Shown here: positions 59,516-64,000 of the stretch, piece by piece
Numbering within the stretch: the stretch's first letter is position 1
Layout of the letters: the number at the start of each line of letters is the position of its first letter
Source of the DNA: Geobacteraceae bacterium GWC2_55_20
GTDB taxonomy: Bacteria; Desulfobacterota; Desulfuromonadia; Geobacterales; Pseudopelobacteraceae
Direction: 5' to 3'
Assembly: GCA_001802125.1 (NCBI GenBank)
Contig: MGZK01000135.1
Span: 1 to 64,000 of the forward strand
Length of the DNA stretch: 64,000 nucleotides
Made by a program: the position numbers and the translations under genes
Notes under the pieces: model-generated
The model's database searches: none
What the model saw: only the letters and a program-made list of their open reading frames with translations
What the model was told of the DNA's origin: nothing

Positions 59516-61321
59516 CTAGGCGGTTCCGTGGCAATACGCTCTGATGGCATCCAGAAAGGCCGTTCCGTACTTGCGCAGCTTCTGTTCACCGACGCCGGTG
59601 ATCGAAAGCAGTTCCCGCATGTCGCCGGGACGGGTCTTGGACATCTCGACCAGCGTGGCGTCGGAAAAGACCACAAACGGCGGTACTCCGGCCGCATCGG
59701 CAATCTGTTTGCGCAGCGCCCGCAACTCCTCAAACAGCGGACGGTGGACACCCTCACCGGCTCCGCTCTTCCGTCGTGATTTTTCTTCGGTCCTGGCGAC
59801 GTCGCGGGGCAGGCCGAGAATTACCCGCGTTTCCCCCTTCAGCACCGGACGCGCGGCCGGGGAGAGTCCCAACGCGCCGTAACGGGTAAAATCCTGCACC
59901 AGATAACCCAGGTGGATCAGCTGGCGAAAAATATTTTCCCACTCCACAGCCGACAGATCGGCGCCAATGCCGTAGGTGGACAACTCGTTATGGCGCAAAT
60001 CGAGCACCCGCTGGACTTTCGCTCCGCGCAACACGTCAATGACATGCCGTGCGCCGAAACGCTCACCGACCCGGTAGACGCAGGAGAGCGCCTTTTTGGC
60101 CGACTCCGAGGCATCGAAACGCTGCGGTGGATCGTTGCAGATATCGCAGTTGTCGCACCCATGTTCACGCTGATCTCCGAAATAGGCCAGCAGCGCCCTG
60201 CGACGACAGGTGAGAGCTTCGGCATAGGCGACCATCGCATTCAGTTTCTGCAGTTCGATCCGCACCCGCTCGGCATTATCGCTGTTCTCGATCAACGAGC
60301 GGGCCGTCATCACATCGCCCATGCCGAACAGCATCAACGCTTCCGACGGCAGACCGTCGCGACCGGCCCGGCCGGTCTCCTGATAGTAACTCTCCACGCT
60401 CTTGGGCATGTCGTAATGCACCACAAAGCGCACGTTGGGTTTGTCGATCCCCATGCCGAAAGCCACGGTGGCCACCACGATGCGGATATCATCCTTGCGG
60501 AAGGCGTCCTGCACCCGTTTGCGTTCCTGGTCAGGCAGACCGGCATGGTAAGCCGCCGCCGAGAACCCGGCCGCGCGGAGGCGCTCGGCCACCAGATCAA
60601 CCCGTTTCCTGCTCAGCGCATATACAATACCGGCTTCATCCCGCCGTCCAGTCAGGAACGATGCCAGCTGGGCCAGGGGCTTGTGCTTGGGAATGACCGT
60701 ATAGGCGATATTGGGGCGGTCGAAACCGGCCACATGGACCTTTGCGTTTTCAAGGCCCAGCTGCTTCAATATATCCTTGCGTGTTTCCGGATCGGCGGTG
60801 GCGGTCATCGCCACCACCGGCACGTTCGGGAAAAGCTTCCGCAACCGCCCCAGTTGCGTATACTCGGGCCGGAAATCGTGCCCCCATTGCGAGATACAGT
60901 GGGCCTCGTCGATCGCGAACAACGCCAGCTTAAGCGTGGCCAGTCGCTCCAGGAAATCAGGCATCATCAGCCGTTCCGGGGCGACATACAACAGATCCAG
61001 TGTCCCGGCATCCATCTGCTGAAATACACGTCCGACCTCGGCCGGCGACAGGGACGAATTGAGACAGGTTGCCCTGACGCCGTTGGCAACAAGCGCATCG
61101 ACCTGGTCCTTCATCAACGCGATCAGCGGCGACACCACTATCGCCACCCCGTCCCGGTGCAACGCCGGTATCTGGTAGCAGAGCGATTTGCCGCCGCCGG
61201 TCGGCATCACCAGGAAAACATCCCTGCCGTCACAGACCTGCTCGATCACCTCCCGCTGAGGCGCCCGGAATTCGTGGAATCCGAATACGGTCTTGAGGGT
61301 ATGCTGGATGTTGTCAAGCAT
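59516..61321 (-). CDS. recQ: ATP-dependent DNA helicase RecQ
   Basis: Start at 61321 (MLDNIQHTLKTVFGFHEFRAPQ). VMPTGGGKSLCYQIPAL, DEAHCISQWGHDFRPEY, QETGRAGRDGLPSEAL; C-terminal HRDC-like region. Confidence 0.95.
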   Translation of the reverse strand: MLDNIQHTLKTVFGFHEFRAPQREVIEQVCDGRDVFLVMPTGGGKSLCYQIPALHRDGVAIVVSPLIALMKDQVDALVANGVRATCLNSSLSPAEVGRVFQQMDAGTLDLLYVAPERLMMPDFLERLATLKLALFAIDEAHCISQWGHDFRPEYTQLGRLRKLFPNVPVVAMTATADPETRKDILKQLGLENAKVHVAGFDRPNIAYTVIPKHKPLAQLASFLTGRRDEAGIVYALSRKRVDLVAERLRAAGFSAAAYHAGLPDQERKRVQDAFRKDDIRIVVATVAFGMGIDKPNVRFVVHYDMPKSVESYYQETGRAGRDGLPSEALMLFGMGDVMTARSLIENSDNAERVRIELQKLNAMVAYAEALTCRRRALLAYFGDQREHGCDNCDICNDPPQRFDASESAKKALSCVYRVGERFGARHVIDVLRGAKVQRVLDLRHNELSTYGIGADLSAVEWENIFRQLIHLGYLVQDFTRYGALGLSPAARPVLKGETRVILGLPRDVARTEEKSRRKSGAGEGVHRPLFEELRALRKQIADAAGVPPFVVFSDATLVEMSKTRPGDMRELLSITGVGEQKLRKYGTAFLDAIRAYCHGTA

Positions 61322-61373
61322 TATTAGTTTTTTATTCCTGAATGAAGGTAGCCGATAGTTTGGTCGAGTGCTT

Positions 61374-61721
61374 TCATATCTGGAAACCCTCTTTCTTTTG
61401 AACTGAAAAGTTGGCAACAATATACAGCAATACTTCTGCAAAGCTGGTTTCCGTTGATGGAGAAGGAGTGGATTCCGAACCAATATGTTTATGATGTGGA
61501 TGGGTTGGTATTTCTCCCCAATGCTCTGCGTTATCCCAGCGAATTTTCAACGTGCCATCAGATGTTGTCCAGTTGTATGCGTATTTGCGGGTATCGTCTG
61601 AAAAGCGGTATTCCTTGACATGGAGAATACTGCCATCGATGAAAACTACGCGTAACTTGATGCGATGTAATAAACCTTCATGCTCATATTGAAGCACCTG
61701 GTAGCTTTCAATAGGAGGCAT
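61374..61721 (-). CDS. TumE-type (DUF6516) toxin candidate
   Basis: MPPIESYQVLQYEHEGLLHRIKLRVVFIDGSILHVKEYRFSDDTRKYAYNWTTSDGTLKIRWDNAEHWGEIPTHPHHKHIG. Confidence 0.75.
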   Translation of the reverse strand: MPPIESYQVLQYEHEGLLHRIKLRVVFIDGSILHVKEYRFSDDTRKYAYNWTTSDGTLKIRWDNAEHWGEIPTHPHHKHIGSESTPSPSTETSFAEVLLYIVANFSVQKKEGFQI

Positions 61722-61737
61722 ATAGCGTTTAATAAGA

Positions 61738-62055
61738 CTAAGCACGCTGTAATTCCTGCAGCTTAAGGCGATATAGTTCAGCCGATTCTCTCGCAAAACG
61801 CCAGTCATTCAGGTCATCATCAAGCTCAAAATTTTCACTGCCAATCATTTTTGCTTGCGCTGATGTAACCTCAAATGATTTGTTATATTTTGATTCATAG
61901 AGTTTGGTTTCAGATTCGTAATGCGCAATTTTTGAAAGAATCATCATGCTTAGCTGATCTGTCACAAGCTCCTTGATTCCAGAAAAGCCAAATTCAGAAA
62001 GAACCGGCGTCGCCAATTGAATAAATTTTGGATCAAGTGTCATTGCTCTGTTCAT
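61738..62055 (-). CDS. Cognate antitoxin candidate (TumA-type)
   Basis: MTLDPKFIQLATPVLSEFGFSGIKELVTDQLSMMILSKIAHYESETKLYESKYNKSFEV...; immediately upstream of the TumE-like gene. Confidence 0.65.
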   Translation of the reverse strand: MNRAMTLDPKFIQLATPVLSEFGFSGIKELVTDQLSMMILSKIAHYESETKLYESKYNKSFEVTSAQAKMIGSENFELDDDLNDWRFARESAELYRLKLQELQRA

Positions 62056-62210
62056 AGATGTATCCTCCAGCCGTTATTCGGTAATAAGCGTGCTAATTTC
62101 TGTGCTCATAAAAGTACGGATAAGCGTTAATATGGTAAAGTGCGGATTGCTTTTATCATGGGCAGTGCATCAATAATTGGAAAGTGCCCCTCTTTCCCCT
62201 CATTTTTCCC

Positions 62211-62531
62211 TCACTCGTTTAACAATCTCAATCTGAAAAGCTTCTTCGCCAGATTGTAGATGTCATCTTTGGCTCCATCACGACGAATACCAACGGCAAC
62301 AATAACTACAACAATCTCGTTATCTCTGATCTGATAAATGATGCGGTAGCGTTGCCCAACTGCCCTTACACTTCGAAACCCTGCGAATTCACCCAGCAGT
62401 GCCTTGCCCTGTTTTTCCGGGTCTTCAGTCAGACGATCAATTACCGCTCCGATTTTCTCCCAAATGCGGCGGTCGGAAATATCCGACAAAAGTTTCAATG
62501 CTGTTGGTGTGAGCAGAATCTGCCACTTCAC
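62211..62531 (-). CDS. RelE/ParE-family toxin
   Basis: GTG start: (M)KWQILLTPTALKLLSDISDRRIWEKIGAVIDRLTEDPEKQGKALLGEFAGFRSVRAVGQRYRIIYQIRDNEIVVVIVAVGIRRDG. Confidence 0.88.
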   Translation of the reverse strand: MKWQILLTPTALKLLSDISDRRIWEKIGAVIDRLTEDPEKQGKALLGEFAGFRSVRAVGQRYRIIYQIRDNEIVVVIVAVGIRRDGAKDDIYNLAKKLFRLRLLNE

Positions 62532-62803
62532 AGGCCAAGCTCCTGCTTGGCATCCTGCCAGGAGCTGAGTTTGCCGGAATCCATCTCCTGGATGCTCTGA
62601 CGTAATTGAGCCATCAGTTCTGTATCCCCCATAACCTCCAGCGTCTCCGACACCGCTTCGTACAGTTCCCACGGCAACACAGCCAACACCGGCTTGCCAC
62701 GGCGAGTGATTTCCAGAACATCAAGCTGTCCGTTTTGAAGAAGGGTTTCCGGAAGAGACGTAAGCTGTTTTCGTGCTTCCATAATTGACAATATGTGCGG
62801 CAT
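62528..62803 (-). CDS. Phd/YefM-type antitoxin
   Basis: MPHILSIMEARKQLTSLPETLLQNGQLDVLEITRRGKPVLAVLPWELYEAVSETLEVM; stop overlaps the toxin start. Confidence 0.85.
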   Translation of the reverse strand: MPHILSIMEARKQLTSLPETLLQNGQLDVLEITRRGKPVLAVLPWELYEAVSETLEVMGDTELMAQLRQSIQEMDSGKLSSWQDAKQELGL

Positions 62804-62921
62804 GGCAACCTCCTTATCCGTACCTGTAAAGGTACTTTTAAGCGTTAACATAGTCAAGCGCGGATTGTTTTTCTCGGATTGGTTCCACCCGCTTATGTAG
62901 CTTGGCCAATAATTATTCAAC

Positions 62922-63230
62922 TCAAGGAAAAACAACCACCCCGGTTCGCTCTATCTCTTCACGAAAACTATCCGGAATCCGCGACCAATCCTGAATATCC
63001 ACCAGAATCGGCAGATTGCTTTCCGAAAACGCTTCCCGCACCGCGCCCAGATTACCAGCCGGCAAAAGCGGATTTTGCCTGTTACGCGCCACCAGGTCCA
63101 GGTCACTTCCCTGATGTGCTGTCCCGGTCACCCGGCTTCCGTAGGCGATCACCTCGGCATCCGGAAGATGTGTGGCAAGAATCCGGCGGATCATCTCCAG
63201 CCATTTCGGGCGAAGATCAAGCTTCTCCAC
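62922..63230 (-). CDS. MNT-type nucleotidyltransferase-fold protein
   Basis: AEVIAYGSRVTGTAHQGSDLDLVARN (GSRxxG...DxD); GTG start. Confidence 0.88.
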   Translation of the reverse strand: MEKLDLRPKWLEMIRRILATHLPDAEVIAYGSRVTGTAHQGSDLDLVARNRQNPLLPAGNLGAVREAFSESNLPILVDIQDWSRIPDSFREEIERTGVVVFP

Positions 63231-63303
63231 GCCCCAACCTCTCGCGCAGTACGGTTTCCAGAGTGCTGATACAACGGGTATAATGATCAGTGTTCAGGTT
63301 CAT
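63217..63303 (-). pseudogene. Internally deleted HEPN partner remnant
   Basis: MNLNTDHYTRCISTLETVLRERLGRGEA*: only 28 aa, looks like an N-terminal HEPN start joined to a C-terminal tail; overlaps the MNT start. Confidence 0.5.
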
Positions 63304-63364
63304 GTGCATTCCAGTCAAGTAACAGCGCCAGGCGTTTAGGACCTTGTAACTCCTATTTCTTCGC

Positions 63365-63445
63365 ATAACCCCTCCAAGCCTTCCCTTATTTAAGGGGAGG
63401 CGTAAAGGCTTCCCCCCTTAGGTAAGGGGGGATTGAGGGGGGTTA
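63365..63445. repeat. GC-rich palindromic intergenic repeat related to 20563-20675
   Basis: CCCCTCC..CTTCCCTTATTTAAGGGGAGG..GGCTTCCCCCCTTAGGTAAGGGGGGATTGAGGGGGG. Confidence 0.65.
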
Positions 63446-63479
63446 GATTTTGATGTTACAAGATGCTAGGCGATAAGCG

Positions 63480-64000
63480 CTACAGCTCCCGCAGAGTGCT
63501 CTGCCAGGCCTGCTTCAGCTCGGCCAGGTCGGCATTGATCACCGTATGCCCTTCGATCGCCTCGATCAGCAGCTCCTGGTTTTCCGTCACGACACCGATC
63601 CTGGCGCAGCACTCATCTCCCATGATCGCCTCGAAAGCCTCCGAGTGCTCGCGACGCACCGTAACCAGCAGGCGCGAAGCGGATTCCGCGAAGAGTAGCG
63701 CTTCATCATTCCAGCCATCTTCCAGCCCCTGCCAGGGAACGCGGGAAAGATCGAGCGAGATGCCGAATCCGCCGGCAAAGGCGCTTTCGGCAACAGCCAC
63801 CGCCAGCCCGCCGTCGGACAGGTCGTGGCAGGAAGCCACCAGTCCCTGCAGCACGGCCTGGTGGTAAGCCTGGTAACGGGCATAGGCCGAAACCGCATCC
63901 ACCCTGGGCACTTTATTGCCGACGAAACCCTTCAGCGCCAGGTACTCCGAGCCGCCCAGTTCGTTGGCGGTGCAGCCCAGCAGGTAGACAAAGTCACCCG
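63480..64000 (-). CDS. purL: Phosphoribosylformylglycinamidine synthase II, C-terminal part; runs off the right edge
   Basis: Frame open to 64000: ...GDFVYLLGCTANELGGSEYLALKGFVGNKVPRVDAVSAYARYQAYHQAVLQGLVASCHDLSDGGLAVAVAESAFAGGFGISLDLS. Confidence 0.92.
   Translation of the reverse strand, partial: GDFVYLLGCTANELGGSEYLALKGFVGNKVPRVDAVSAYARYQAYHQAVLQGLVASCHDLSDGGLAVAVAESAFAGGFGISLDLSRVPWQGLEDGWNDEALLFAESASRLLVTVRREHSEAFEAIMGDECCARIGVVTENQELLIEAIEGHTVINADLAELKQAWQSTLREL

Overview
The window reads as one contiguous piece of a Geobacter/Pelobacter-like (Desulfuromonadales-type) chromosome. The taxon is inferred from gene content only. No tRNA, rRNA, CRISPR array or prophage was recognised. From left to right it contains:
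- a partial type I restriction hsdR, interrupted in frame by a palindromic repeat;
- several two-component systems and chemoreceptors;
- a probable Moco/Tuco riboswitch followed by a divergent MoaE-like gene and two TupA-like binding proteins, with a separate RHH + radical SAM/SPASM pair nearby;
- an Fe-S oxidoreductase/EtfAB/SucCD block;
- a large alcohol/aldehyde metabolism region: an acylating aldehyde dehydrogenase, four iron-dependent alcohol dehydrogenases, an NAD-aldehyde dehydrogenase, sigma54 activators, a porin/AmiS/DUF4242 operon and MoxR/CoxE-type genes;
- a MshEN-FN3-Ig-dockerin protein, lipA/lplA, and a tlyA-HIT fusion;
- pyrE, purF, purQ and recQ, a toxin-antitoxin cluster, and the C-terminal end of purL.

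The most exciting candidate is an unannotated 55-aa ORF at 46016-46183. It ends in ...IPVKQVPMDGICGGY*, which closely resembles the C-terminus of mycofactocin precursors (MftA, ...VEEVSIDGMCGVY*) but has Gly where the cross-linked Val should be. It sits in a cluster with an alcohol dehydrogenase of the NDMA-dependent (nicotinoprotein) methanol dehydrogenase type, a MoxR ATPase, a CoxE-type vWA protein, a Cys-rich small protein and a GldA-like dehydrogenase. No maturase is visible in the window. Several sigma54 promoters were read directly from the sequence and link the alcohol genes.
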